Below are positions 7,626-14,437 of a stretch of 40,556 nucleotides of DNA, piece by piece. Source of the DNA: Bacteroidota bacterium (GTDB lineage: Bacteria; Bacteroidota; Bacteroidia; Flavobacteriales; Flavobacteriaceae); contig JAHJTN010000009.1 of the NCBI GenBank assembly GCA_018829465.1, positions 1-40,556 on the forward strand, in the 5' to 3' direction. How positions within the stretch are numbered: position 1 is the first letter of the stretch; the number at the start of each line of letters is the position of its first letter. The position numbers and the translations under genes are program-made. The notes under the pieces were generated by a model, which was given only the letters and a program-made list of their open reading frames with translations, searched no databases and was not told where the DNA came from.

Positions 7626-9931
7626 ACGGCGGCAGTTTGTGCAGAACCGAGCACGCGGAGCATGGCATCGGTTACCTGCGTTTCTAACTCTCTTGTGTTT
7701 TCGCGGAAGTCTTTACCCGTAATGTTGATAGTCTCAAAGAACTTGCCGAGCTGTATGTTGATGGTGGTTTGCTTGGTGCCCCCAATAGCCACAGCATTGG
7801 TGGATTTAGAGGCTTCGGGGTTGGGTGAAAAATTGGTCAAGCCGAGCTGTTTTGCAGCTTCAGAAGTGCTGAGTCCTGGAATCTCAGGAGCTTCAATGCC
7901 TGTTTGTACCTCTCGAGCTTTTCTCTCGCCCTCGGTCACGGTGTTAATTTTCTCCCGCACCTCCCTCTGTTTATCGGCGAACTTACCGAAAACGGTATCG
8001 CCACCAAATAGGCCGTCGAGTAGCTCGGCCAATTGCTGTGCAGGTTTTATGAGCGTGTCCACAAGGACTAAGCCTATCCTCTTGATTCCGGCGATGAAGC
8101 CACCTGTTTTGAAAGAATCGATGATGCTTTGCCAATTGTCGGAAAATGCTTGGATCATCCTTATGATCTGCCCCATAGGCCCCAAGACAAGAGAGAGTGC
8201 AGCACCCCAATCGTCGTACTTTTGCTTTATGGTGATTACGACAGCTATCAGCGCAACTATCAGCGCGATGACAAAACCTATCGGGTTGGCATCCATGGCC
8301 ACGTTTAGACCCCACAGTGCGCCGGTAAGTATTCCTGTTGCTATTGCAGCCCCTTTTTGTGCGACAGCCAAAGCGGCAGTCCAAAAGGTTTGCAGTTTCT
8401 GCGAAAAGGACACTAAGCCGAACCAAAACGATAATACTTTTTGAGAAATTATCAGTCTTAAATTCCAGAGCCACAGTAGTTTTGACTTAATTGCAGCGAA
8501 ATTCATCATTGCAGCCAATATTCCAATTGTTCCGGCGAAGGTCAATACCAATGGGTTTCCTTCTGCGATGCCGTCAAAAAACCAAGTCAATACATCAACC
8601 ACAGGGCTAACAGCTATTGCCAATACCGCAAATGCCGGTCCCAATACAGTAGCTACAGCTCCTCCTAAGCTTATAGCCACAGCCTGTACGTCTGTCCAAA
8701 GTCCTCTTAATTTTTCTATGCTTGTTTGAGATCGCTCAAAAGCTTTCTGTGCCTCGCCCTGAGAATTGGCAGTTTCTGATATGGCTCTTGAGAGTTTTTC
8801 TGTGTCGCTCGCTAATATTTCAAAGGCTGCCTTAGCCTCTTTGTCGCGAAGGCCGATACTGTCTAAGAAATTAGCTTTGCCTTCAGCGGTAAGTCCTGTT
8901 AGTTTTTTGTTGAGGTCTGTAAAAATTTTATCTATTCCTCTCACTGCACCCTCCGCGTCGAAAACCTCAATGCCATTAGCTTTAAGTTTATCCGTGATTT
9001 CGGTTCTTCCCAAAACGGTGAAGGCATTATTCATCAGCACTGCAGCGCGCTCTGCACTTTGTCCTTTTCCCGTCATAAATGCAAAAATGCCTGCAGTTTC
9101 TTTAAATCCAAGGCTCAGAGACTTGCCCGAAGCTATAAGGTTAGGTAGGAATTGTGCAAAGTCTCCAAACTCGCCGGCACCAACACGCTTGGCAGCAAAA
9201 AGGGTGTCTAAAACTTCGCGGGCATTTGTGTTTTCTTTGCCCACGAGAGACAACGTCTGCGCCAATGCAGAAGCTACAACATCTGCGTCTGTAAAACCGC
9301 CTTTCGACCCCTTAAGCGCTTGCTCAAGTATGTCCACGCTTAAACTCACGTCTTCTGTTTGGGATAATATTTTTTCAAAGGCATCGGGAACTCTATTAAG
9401 ATCAGCATTTGTGTCTCTACCTATAGAAATAAGTTTTTTACGCAGCCCATTTAGATCTTTATCGCTAAGTTGGGCAGTAGTATTAATCTTAGCCATGCCC
9501 TCTTCAAAGTTGAGCGCCATCTTGGTACTTTGAAACAAAGCAACACCGGCTTGGGCAACTGGATTAGTGATGAGCTCGCTGAAGGGCAAAACCTGTACAG
9601 CGCCTTTTAAATTCCTTTTAAAGGCACTTCCGTTGATCGTATCAAGCTTGTTTATCTCTTTGGTGAGTTTGGTGATCTCTGTGTTGTATTTACGAATGTC
9701 TGTGAGGTTGCTGCGCGGTATCCATTCTTTCTCTGCCTTAAGAAGCTCAAGCTTCTGCCTAAGCGCTCCAACCGATCCCCCCATGTCTTTCATCACCTTT
9801 TGAGATTGGAGTGCCTGTTGCTGAAGTTTTGCAAATTTATTTAGGGCAGTATCGCTTGTTATGCCAATTTTTTGTAATTTAGCATCCATATTGCCTTGAA
9901 GGCTAAGCGTGTATGTTAATAAATCTGCCAT
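7622..9931 (-). CDS. Phage tail tape measure protein
   Basis: The protein has 769 residues. Residues 1-115 are coiled-coil-like; residues 130-400 carry the TP901-type core with FEEGMAKINTTAQLSDKDLN, and VASALAQTLSLVGKENTNAR further on. The middle third has hydrophobic stretches (AVATVLGPAFAVLAIAV, LVLTFAGTIGILAAMMNFAA, IGFVIALIVALIAVVITI) typical of the part that enters the host membrane for DNA entry. The C-terminus is hydrophilic. It sets tail length. At roughly 1.5 Å per residue the tail would be around 115 nm, which is an estimate. Its start codon overlaps head-to-head with the start of the opposite-strand membrane gene, and an in-frame TAA just upstream (complement of 9953-9955) fixes the start here. 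Confidence 0.9.
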   Translation of the reverse strand: MADLLTYTLSLQGNMDAKLQKIGITSDTALNKFAKLQQQALQSQKVMKDMGGSVGALRQKLELLKAEKEWIPRSNLTDIRKYNTEITKLTKEINKLDTINGSAFKRNLKGAVQVLPFSELITNPVAQAGVALFQSTKMALNFEEGMAKINTTAQLSDKDLNGLRKKLISIGRDTNADLNRVPDAFEKILSQTEDVSLSVDILEQALKGSKGGFTDADVVASALAQTLSLVGKENTNAREVLDTLFAAKRVGAGEFGDFAQFLPNLIASGKSLSLGFKETAGIFAFMTGKGQSAERAAVLMNNAFTVLGRTEITDKLKANGIEVFDAEGAVRGIDKIFTDLNKKLTGLTAEGKANFLDSIGLRDKEAKAAFEILASDTEKLSRAISETANSQGEAQKAFERSQTSIEKLRGLWTDVQAVAISLGGAVATVLGPAFAVLAIAVSPVVDVLTWFFDGIAEGNPLVLTFAGTIGILAAMMNFAAIKSKLLWLWNLRLIISQKVLSFWFGLVSFSQKLQTFWTAALAVAQKGAAIATGILTGALWGLNVAMDANPIGFVIALIVALIAVVITIKQKYDDWGAALSLVLGPMGQIIRMIQAFSDNWQSIIDSFKTGGFIAGIKRIGLVLVDTLIKPAQQLAELLDGLFGGDTVFGKFADKQREVREKINTVTEGERKAREVQTGIEAPEIPGLSTSEAAKQLGLTNFSPNPEASKSTNAVAIGGTKQTTINIQLGKFFETINITGKDFRENTRELETQVTDAMLRVLGSAQTAAV

Positions 9932-10187
9932 GTTAACTACTATTGTTTCAATTTACATAATTGTTGGGGTGACATCAGCAATAAGCAATCTCGGAAAGTG
10001 GATATATAACTCCAGTTTTTTAGGTTACTTGTTTTTACCCTTTATGGTTTTGTATTTTATCACTTTAGGAGACGCTCAAAAGAAAAAGGAAGCAAAGATT
10101 ATTTTACTATTTTTATTTACCGTCTGCTGCTTATTTGGCCTTGTGACACTTTTCTCTTTTCTCTTAAAAAGAATTTTCTTTTCTTAG
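9930..10187 (+). CDS. Opposite-strand three-helix membrane protein (putative moron)
   Basis: From the ATG at 9930 the protein has 85 residues; a GTG at 9909 would add 7. Three hydrophobic helices lie at about 4-20, 31-47 and 57-80, with a basic loop DAQKKKEAK. The gene exactly fills the gap between the tail chaperone stop (10188) and the tape-measure start (9931), but points against the operon. It looks much more AT-rich than its neighbours. These traits (extra gene, own strand, different composition, membrane protein) fit a moron such as a superinfection-exclusion or host-modifying factor. I recognise no family. A weak -7-like TAATTTAG lies at 9875-9882 inside the tape-measure gene. Function is inference. 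Confidence 0.6.
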   Translation: MLTTIVSIYIIVGVTSAISNLGKWIYNSSFLGYLFLPFMVLYFITLGDAQKKKEAKIILLFLFTVCCLFGLVTLFSFLLKRIFFS

Positions 10188-10352
10188 TCACTTCCCCGCC
10201 TCTTTTCTCCTAATCCATTCCAACTCTTTAAAACGCATAGCCCACTCGTGGTCGCTAAGGCTGTCCGGGTGGGCTATGTGCATATAGTACATCAACTGTG
10301 AGTTGATAATGCGTATCCATTCGTGTGCTTGTACTTCGGCAGCCCTTAAAGC
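10188..10352 (-). CDS. Tail assembly chaperone extension, expressed by -1 frameshift
   Basis: The -1 frame from 10352 reads 54 codons to a TGA at 10188-10190, beginning ALRAAEVQAHEWIRIINSQL and ending RFKELEWIRRKEAGK. It has no good start of its own and overlaps the end of the upstream 97-residue chaperone. A -1 slip on GAA-AAG (around 10353-10357), just before the upstream TAA, would fuse them into a 150-residue product. This is the same layout as lambda gpG/gpGT and P2 gpE/gpE+E', where the minor fusion recruits tape measure. The heptamer G-GAA-AAG is not a perfect X-XXY-YYZ site: the A-site codon re-pairs well but the P-site does not. The coding frame is convincing; the exact slip is inferred. 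Confidence 0.65.
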   Translation of the reverse strand, partial: ALRAAEVQAHEWIRIINSQLMYYMHIAHPDSLSDHEWAMRFKELEWIRRKEAGK

Positions 10353-10639
10353 TTTTCCAACGTGGCCTCTTTCACTTGTATAAGCTCGGCCAACTTGCTG
10401 CTCGCTGCCAGGAAGTAGCTGTCACGGGTTTTGATGTCTTCATCTCCACCAAGCCAACAGGCACTTAGCATAATCTCGTTAAACTTCATCGGGTCTTTTT
10501 GGCCTACCGATGTAGCGTAAGACAGGGTTTTCCTGTCGGGCTCCCGCAAGTAGCATTCCTTGTCTTCTATGGCCAACTTATACACTTCGCCGTGCTTGGC
10601 TTTCCACTCTGCTATCTGTTCTTTAGTTACTTTTGGCAT
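10346..10639 (-). CDS. Tail assembly chaperone (upstream frame)
   Basis: The protein has 97 residues: a small soluble alpha/beta N-domain (VYKLAIEDKECYLREPDRKT) and a helical C-terminus. It lies between tail tube and tape measure, the place of gpG-type chaperones, which coat the tape measure before tube polymerisation. CYLREPDR with following SYATSV matches small 'DUF' chaperones seen in Bacteroidota phages. Its start shares one base with the tube gene stop. It ends EATLEKL then TAA, where the -1 frame continues as the extension described at 10188-10352. Confidence 0.65.
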   Translation of the reverse strand: MPKVTKEQIAEWKAKHGEVYKLAIEDKECYLREPDRKTLSYATSVGQKDPMKFNEIMLSACWLGGDEDIKTRDSYFLAASSKLAELIQVKEATLEKL

Positions 10640-11055
10640 TAGGTTTGGTTTTTAATGTTGAGCGCGATAAATGGTATGGTGATCTCCATAAATTTATCGC
10701 CTTGGCTAATTTCTTTTGGGGCTTCCGTAAAACGAATGCCCACCAAACGATCGGTGACAAGAGCGTTAAGCTCTATTGGGTTGCCATAGGCAACCTCGCA
10801 GTCAAGCGACAGCGATAAAATAGACTTGCCTTTGGCAGAAGCCACAAGGGCTTCATATTCGCTTTGTAACAGGGCTATTTCGCCTTCGTAGCTCGCGTTG
10901 CCCGACTGTATGGCGTGCGGAAAGCGCCCTTTGCCGTACACAGGCTCGCGTTCTATCTTTTCGGTGTACTTAATGGCCCTGATGCCTATCAGGTCGCGTC
11001 CGCCCAAGATGAGCGTTACGTCTGCCCACTCGTATTCTCTACTGTTGAATGCCAT
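10639..11055 (-). CDS. Phage tail tube protein
   Basis: The protein has 138 residues, a usual size for a contractile-tail tube. Strands around EWADVTLILGGRDLIGIRAI and the hairpin KIEREPVYGKGRFPHAIQSG followed by NASYEGEIALLQSEYEAL are typical: tube proteins have a conserved P-G-G-N or GN-S turn after the first hairpin. It directly follows the sheath gene, the canonical sheath-tube order, and is followed by the chaperone pair. It forms the rigid inner tube through which DNA passes. Confidence 0.75.
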   Translation of the reverse strand: MAFNSREYEWADVTLILGGRDLIGIRAIKYTEKIEREPVYGKGRFPHAIQSGNASYEGEIALLQSEYEALVASAKGKSILSLSLDCEVAYGNPIELNALVTDRLVGIRFTEAPKEISQGDKFMEITIPFIALNIKNQT

Positions 11056-11095
11056 AATTTATAAATTATCGTACGGCTAGTGCGATACCACCGCC

Positions 11096-12322
11096 TTATA
11101 CGTTGTTTGCGTTAATATCAAAACCAAGGCTTACCTCGAAGAACCGGGCGTGGCCAAACGGCCTTACGCGCAAGGTTACGTTTATGGTAGAGCTTTGGGC
11201 TACGTTGTTGGTAGTATCTACCTGCACCACCACGCCGTTGTCGTCGTTGTCAGTAGGGTCGCCACTCAGCTCTCCGTTAGAGGTCATCAGTTGCACGAGC
11301 TCTCGCTCTACGTGGCCTTCTATGCTTTTGGCATAAATGGCATTGATGGTGCCGTCTGCGTTTAGCGGTACTTCGTCTAAGATGTACTCGGTAAGCACTC
11401 CAAAGGCAATGCGGTAAGCTTTATCTATCACCCGGAGGCGGTTCAAAAACCGGAAGTCGTCAGTAGTAGCTGTGGCGGTGGGGTCGTCACTAAAAAAGTA
11501 ACCAGCTTTGCCGACGTGCCTTCTAAAGGTGATATAGCCTTTCTCGTGTATGGCATCGAGGTCGCTTGCCTCTGCAAGTTTATCACCGAGAAAAAGCATT
11601 TGTGGCCGCACAGGGCCGTCTTTTACTCGGCCAATATTGCGCTGTACTTGTGTAGCTGCCAATCGCCCGGCTAGGGTGCCTATGGCTGTGCCTAAGCCGT
11701 TTTCGAGTGCTGAAGATACAGGCAACTCGTTGCCCATTAAAACTGCAGTTCTGTTGCTGCTTTGTTGAGTGAGGTCTATCAACGCTGCTACATTTACGGT
11801 GCCATCCGGGTTTAAAGCAGGGTTGTATGCTTCAAGCACTATGATTACCGGTTTTTTGTTGATTTCGGCAGAATTCTCTGCAAAAGCAGTGGCTACGCTT
11901 ATGGCATCTACGATCTCCTGCTCAATGCCTTGCGCATTATTGAGCAATAAGCCGGATGCATTGTGGTCGTAAACATCGAATATCATGCTGATTTCGCCAT
12001 TGGAATCTTGCATAAGCTTGGCTGCTGCAGAGCCCGTTAAAGAGAAGTTGCTGCCTGTTCCTGCAGTGCTGTCTATAATCCACAGCTTTGTGCCGGTACC
12101 GGCCTCATCGTAAAATTGCTTCAGGGCACGGTAGGCTCTTGGCTCGTTTACCTGATCAATGCCAATGCCCACGGCATCAGAAAGGCTTTTAATGAGCATG
12201 CTTGTACCAGACTGCAGCGATGTCCACGGCAGGATCATCCCAAACACCCCGTCGGGGGTGGCAAGGGAGCCACCTATATTGCCATTCTCGAAGGCTATGT
12301 TAACGCTTGGTAGTGGTGACAT
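11096..12322 (-). CDS. Tail sheath protein (DUF2586-like)
   Basis: The protein has 408 residues. It starts SPLPSVNIAFENGNIGGSLA with the short N-terminal strand used for sheath-sheath handshakes. The middle has YRALKQFYDEAGTGTKLWII, the hallmark of the sheath core (a Rossmann-like domain). The end carries LRVRPFGHARFFEVSLGFDI, where the C-terminal strand completes the mesh. I recall this group as DUF2586 in Bacteroidota phages. The presence of a sheath makes the phage a myovirus. Next gene is the tube protein, 40 bases downstream. Confidence 0.85.
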   Translation of the reverse strand: MSPLPSVNIAFENGNIGGSLATPDGVFGMILPWTSLQSGTSMLIKSLSDAVGIGIDQVNEPRAYRALKQFYDEAGTGTKLWIIDSTAGTGSNFSLTGSAAAKLMQDSNGEISMIFDVYDHNASGLLLNNAQGIEQEIVDAISVATAFAENSAEINKKPVIIVLEAYNPALNPDGTVNVAALIDLTQQSSNRTAVLMGNELPVSSALENGLGTAIGTLAGRLAATQVQRNIGRVKDGPVRPQMLFLGDKLAEASDLDAIHEKGYITFRRHVGKAGYFFSDDPTATATTDDFRFLNRLRVIDKAYRIAFGVLTEYILDEVPLNADGTINAIYAKSIEGHVERELVQLMTSNGELSGDPTDNDDNGVVVQVDTTNNVAQSSTINVTLRVRPFGHARFFEVSLGFDINANNV

Positions 12323-12324
12323 CT

Positions 12325-12543
12325 TTATTCAGTTTTGTCGGTTGATTTTGCGGCTGCTTTGCCCTTGCCCTCACCTGAAGGAGTTGTGGCTTTTACAGGC
12401 CGCTTTATTTCTTTCACCTTTTTGTCCTTAAGGCTGCCTGCATGTGCAGAGGCATCTTGGGCGGTGAAAAACTGTGCTCCGTCTGAAGTTTCAAAGAAGC
12501 TGTCTATTTTAGGGTACTGTTTGAAAATTTGCTCGGGTTTCAT
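12325..12543 (-). CDS. Small conserved phage protein before the sheath
   Basis: I choose the ATG at 12543, giving 72 residues (MKPEQIFKQYPKIDSFFETS), instead of the longer frame from 12600, because the 37-codon gene upstream ends 2 bases before this ATG. The N-terminal half (FETSDGAQFFTAQDASAHAG) resembles small Bacteroidota phage proteins with TSDG-FF-A-HA; the C-terminus is Lys/Ala rich and disordered. It ends 2 bases before the sheath start. Function is unknown; its position suggests a head-tail or sheath accessory role. Confidence 0.6.
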   Translation of the reverse strand: MKPEQIFKQYPKIDSFFETSDGAQFFTAQDASAHAGSLKDKKVKEIKRPVKATTPSGEGKGKAAAKSTDKTE

Positions 12544-12545
12544 AC

Positions 12546-12659
12546 CTATTGTTTTTTGTGTTTGCGCGGGCCTTTTTTGTTGCAGCGTATAGGTCCGCAT
12601 AAATTTTTACTTACGTTTCTGCCCGCTGTTTTGGCAGTGCCTTTGCTTGTTTTAGCCAT
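12546..12659 (-). CDS. Tiny basic protein, 37 residues
   Basis: On the minus strand an ATG at 12659 opens 37 codons, MAKTSKGTAKTAGRNVSKNL then CGPIRCNKKGPRKHKKQ, ending in TAG at 12546-12548. It overlaps the spanin C-terminal gene by 8 bases, and the next gene starts 2 bases after its stop, so it fills an otherwise unexplained gap perfectly. About a third of the residues are Lys or Arg, and two cysteines lie four residues apart (CGPIRC). It could bind nucleic acid or be a small capsid decoration or packaging protein. No family is recognised. Confidence 0.55.
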   Translation of the reverse strand: MAKTSKGTAKTAGRNVSKNLCGPIRCNKKGPRKHKKQ

Positions 12660-12945
12660 GGTTAAGCCTTTTTGAGATGAGTCTCCAAATGCCTGCCCCG
12701 GCGAGTATCAGCGTAACGGCTAAACCTACCTTGTAAAATATGCGTTGCCAAGCCGTGAGCTCGTTGGTGATAACGGGTATTTGCCTCTGGTCTAGTTCTG
12801 TCCGTAAGCTCCTGATGGTCGTTTCGTATTGCTTTACCAAGGCTTGCAGCGAATCGCACAGACACGTAGCCGTAATCACACCTGCTTTCTCTGTCAGTTC
12901 TAATGTAGCGTGCTTGGACCTGCGTTCTATGGTAGTATCCTTCAA
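12652..12945 (-). pseudogene. Spanin-like C-terminal half with C-terminal membrane helix
   Basis: The 97 codons run in the same frame as the lipoprotein at 12946-13128, separated from it only by one TAA (12946-12948). The first codon is TTG, directly after that stop, and there is no internal ATG. The product has a beta-like stretch (HATLELTEKAGVITATCLCD), a helix, then IFYKVGLAVTLILAGAGIW near the end as a membrane anchor. A lipoprotein N-terminus plus a C-terminal membrane helix is the layout of unimolecular spanins (phage T1 gp11), which fuse the inner and outer membranes at lysis. Either this is a nonsense-split u-spanin, or the TTG restarts translation and makes a two-part system. It also overlaps the 13204 frame. 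Confidence 0.5.
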
Positions 12946-13204
12946 TTAAACAACCGGTACTGTAACGATCACTGTGTCCGCAGGACGTGTAACTATAACG
13001 GTATCCCTCACGGTCTTCGTTACGTAAGTTGTATCGGTCACTTTGATGAGCTCTCGCTCCACAATGGGTTTGCGCGTACTGCATGAGATAAGCTGCAGTG
13101 TCGTCAGAAACATCAGGATTGTTTTCATGATTGTGTGTTTTTGCGAATGCCCCCAAAAAGGCGAAGGCAAACAGGATGATGAGTAACTTTTTCATTTTAT
13201 TCAT
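12662..13204 (-). CDS. Overlapping frame with a signal peptide; doubtful full length
   Basis: An ATG at 13204, six bases after the stop of the coiled-coil membrane gene, starts MNKMKKLLIILFAFAFLGAF, a convincing signal peptide or anchor. It stays open for 180 codons across the lipoprotein and C-terminal anchor frames. After about residue 45 it becomes Arg/Tyr/His/Cys rich with no pattern, as expected of a shadow frame. It may be a short secreted leader, or an Rz-like frame with the lipoprotein nested inside it, as in Rz/Rz1. The start is believable; the long remainder probably is not a conserved protein. Confidence 0.3.
   Translation of the reverse strand: MNKMKKLLIILFAFAFLGAFAKTHNHENNPDVSDDTAAYLMQYAQTHCGARAHQSDRYNLRNEDREGYRYSYTSCGHSDRYSTGCLIEGYYHRTQVQARYIRTDRESRCDYGYVSVRFAASLGKAIRNDHQELTDRTRPEANTRYHQRAHGLATHILQGRFSRYADTRRGRHLETHLKKA
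12946..13128 (-). CDS. Outer-membrane lipoprotein, spanin N-terminal part
   Basis: From the ATG at 13128 there are 60 residues: MKTILMFLTTLQLISCSTRK with lipobox LISC (Cys16), then VERELIKVTDTTYVTKTVRD and two TVIVT repeats. It ends VPVV and TAA. Lipoprotein starts followed by repeated DTVIVT-type strands occur in putative spanins of Bacteroidota phages. The upstream TTG at 13170 is in frame but would bury the signal peptide, so ATG is preferred. The stop joins directly, in frame, to the next 97 codons. It may act as an o-spanin or as the N-terminal half of a broken u-spanin. Confidence 0.55.
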   Translation of the reverse strand: MKTILMFLTTLQLISCSTRKPIVERELIKVTDTTYVTKTVRDTVIVTRPADTVIVTVPVV

Positions 13205-13210
13205 TAAGGT

Positions 13211-13519
13211 TTATACTTTTTTACCGTTGAGCTGCTTGTACTTCTTCAGCTCTTCCAGCAATTGTCGATTCTCATCTGCCAAGGCATCAATCTTATCCTC
13301 TAATTCACGAATGAGCTTTCTTACCTTGTCAAGCTCATTCACGCATTCTTTGTACTTAGAGGTAATGTCTTCCAACATTTCTCGGTAGTACTTCAGTGCA
13401 GCTTGAGCATTTTCAATTTCGTTAGCCACTGCCTCCGCCCGGTTCTTTCGCCGTGCAAAAAACCAAGTAGCGGCACCGGTGCCGAAAGCGAGCAGTATGT
13501 TCAGCAGAACGTCACTCAC
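13211..13519 (-). CDS. Membrane-anchored coiled-coil protein (possible i-spanin/lysis)
   Basis: The protein has 102 residues. One helix near the N-terminus (VLLNILLAFGTGAATWFFAR) is followed by RRKNRAE, a stop-transfer charge cluster, then about 75 residues of heptad-like coiled coil ending ELKKYKQLNGKKV. I have seen this type often in Bacteroidota phages with no experimental role. One N-terminal anchor plus a coiled coil is also the layout of an i-spanin such as Rz. It lies 3 bases after the capsid gene and before the lipoprotein, so a role in lysis is plausible but unproven. Confidence 0.6.
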   Translation of the reverse strand: MSDVLLNILLAFGTGAATWFFARRKNRAEAVANEIENAQAALKYYREMLEDITSKYKECVNELDKVRKLIRELEDKIDALADENRQLLEELKKYKQLNGKKV

Positions 13520-13522
13520 AGC

Positions 13523-14431
13523 TTAGATAATAGCGCCAATGTGCTTAGCCCTAAACGGCAAGGCTATGTAATAGTGGCGGTAGGCCAACTTATTGGTTTG
13601 GTTTTCGGGGTCTTGGCGCGCATCTGCAAAGTATTGCTTGGTAAGCCCGGTCTTCTTAGCAATGTTATCAATGTAGAATGCTACAGAGGCTACCCTGTCA
13701 TCGGCGGCAGGTATCGCACCAAAAGCCTTTTTGGCTTTAGTGACATTGTCGTAACGTGGGCTGTTGATGTATTGGTAGATGTCGAATCCGGCAATACGAG
13801 GGGCAGTTGTGCCTTCGCGGTAGTCAATCAATAAATTACCGAAGTTGTCACGGTCTTTCAAGAGATCGTTCCAATGATCGGACGAAAGTACCAAGCGGCG
13901 TCCTTGTACGGGCGTATCGATTTTGTCGAGCGCAGCTTTCAAATCTACCAAATCCTTGTACAAGAGTGCTTTTCTGCCGTTAACATCGGCAGCACCGGAG
14001 GCTTCTAATACAGGCGTATCTGCGCTGTGTGCTTGCGGTGCAATGGCATGCAAGGCTTTTGCAAACTTTTTAATAGTGATGGCCTGTACAGGTTTGCGCG
14101 TCACGGCATCTATACGATCGTAACTCGCGCCCATAGCTTGGTCATCGCTAATGGTGACTACCTTAGTCTGCAGCTTATCGAGGTTGATGATGATCTCATC
14201 GTCCGTATAAGCTTGCAACGGGATTGGATAGGTGTTGTTGTTGATGAGCACATCAACTTCAAAATCGGTGGTGGGTACATGGATGGCATTGCTCTCGGTG
14301 GCGGTGCCTTGGCCAAATTCAATGACTTCGGTGTCCAACTCGGGGATACCGTCAAGGAAAGGGGCTACGTCTGCGGATGTCAGATTCTCAATGACCCTGT
14401 CTAACCATATCTCTGGAAAATTAGCTGGCAT
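13523..14431 (-). CDS. Major capsid protein
   Basis: The protein has 302 residues, comparable with Mu gpT (about 305). It begins FPEIWLDRVIENLTSADVAP and includes IPLQAYTDDEIIINLDKLQT followed by KVVTISDDQAMGASYDRIDA, where a charged strand loops before a helix. GRRLVLSSDHWNDLLKDRDN followed by GFDIYQYINSPRY belongs to the A-domain of HK97-fold capsids. The end RHYYIALPFRAKHIGAII forms the last P-domain strand. It follows protease and scaffold, the classical order. It forms the icosahedral head shell. Confidence 0.8.
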   Translation of the reverse strand: MPANFPEIWLDRVIENLTSADVAPFLDGIPELDTEVIEFGQGTATESNAIHVPTTDFEVDVLINNNTYPIPLQAYTDDEIIINLDKLQTKVVTISDDQAMGASYDRIDAVTRKPVQAITIKKFAKALHAIAPQAHSADTPVLEASGAADVNGRKALLYKDLVDLKAALDKIDTPVQGRRLVLSSDHWNDLLKDRDNFGNLLIDYREGTTAPRIAGFDIYQYINSPRYDNVTKAKKAFGAIPAADDRVASVAFYIDNIAKKTGLTKQYFADARQDPENQTNKLAYRHYYIALPFRAKHIGAII

Positions 14432-14437
14432 GATTTT

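Noticed and set aside
7377-8444. 355-codon plus-strand open frame across the DUF6046-like and tape-measure genes
   Set aside because: It lies wholly antisense to two well supported genes, crosses their border, and has a Ser/Pro/Cys-rich composition with no domain pattern.
7983-8474. 163-codon minus-strand frame inside the tape-measure gene
   Set aside because: Another frame of the same strand within a conserved gene, Arg/His/Cys rich, without a translation signal.
8766-9533. 255-codon plus-strand frame inside the tape-measure gene
   Set aside because: Shadow of the minus-strand gene; Ser/Ala/Leu-rich, no family motif, no flanking gene signals.
12740-12949. 69-codon plus-strand frame across the spanin region
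   Set aside because: Antisense to the better supported frames; Val/Ser/Cys-rich with no signals.
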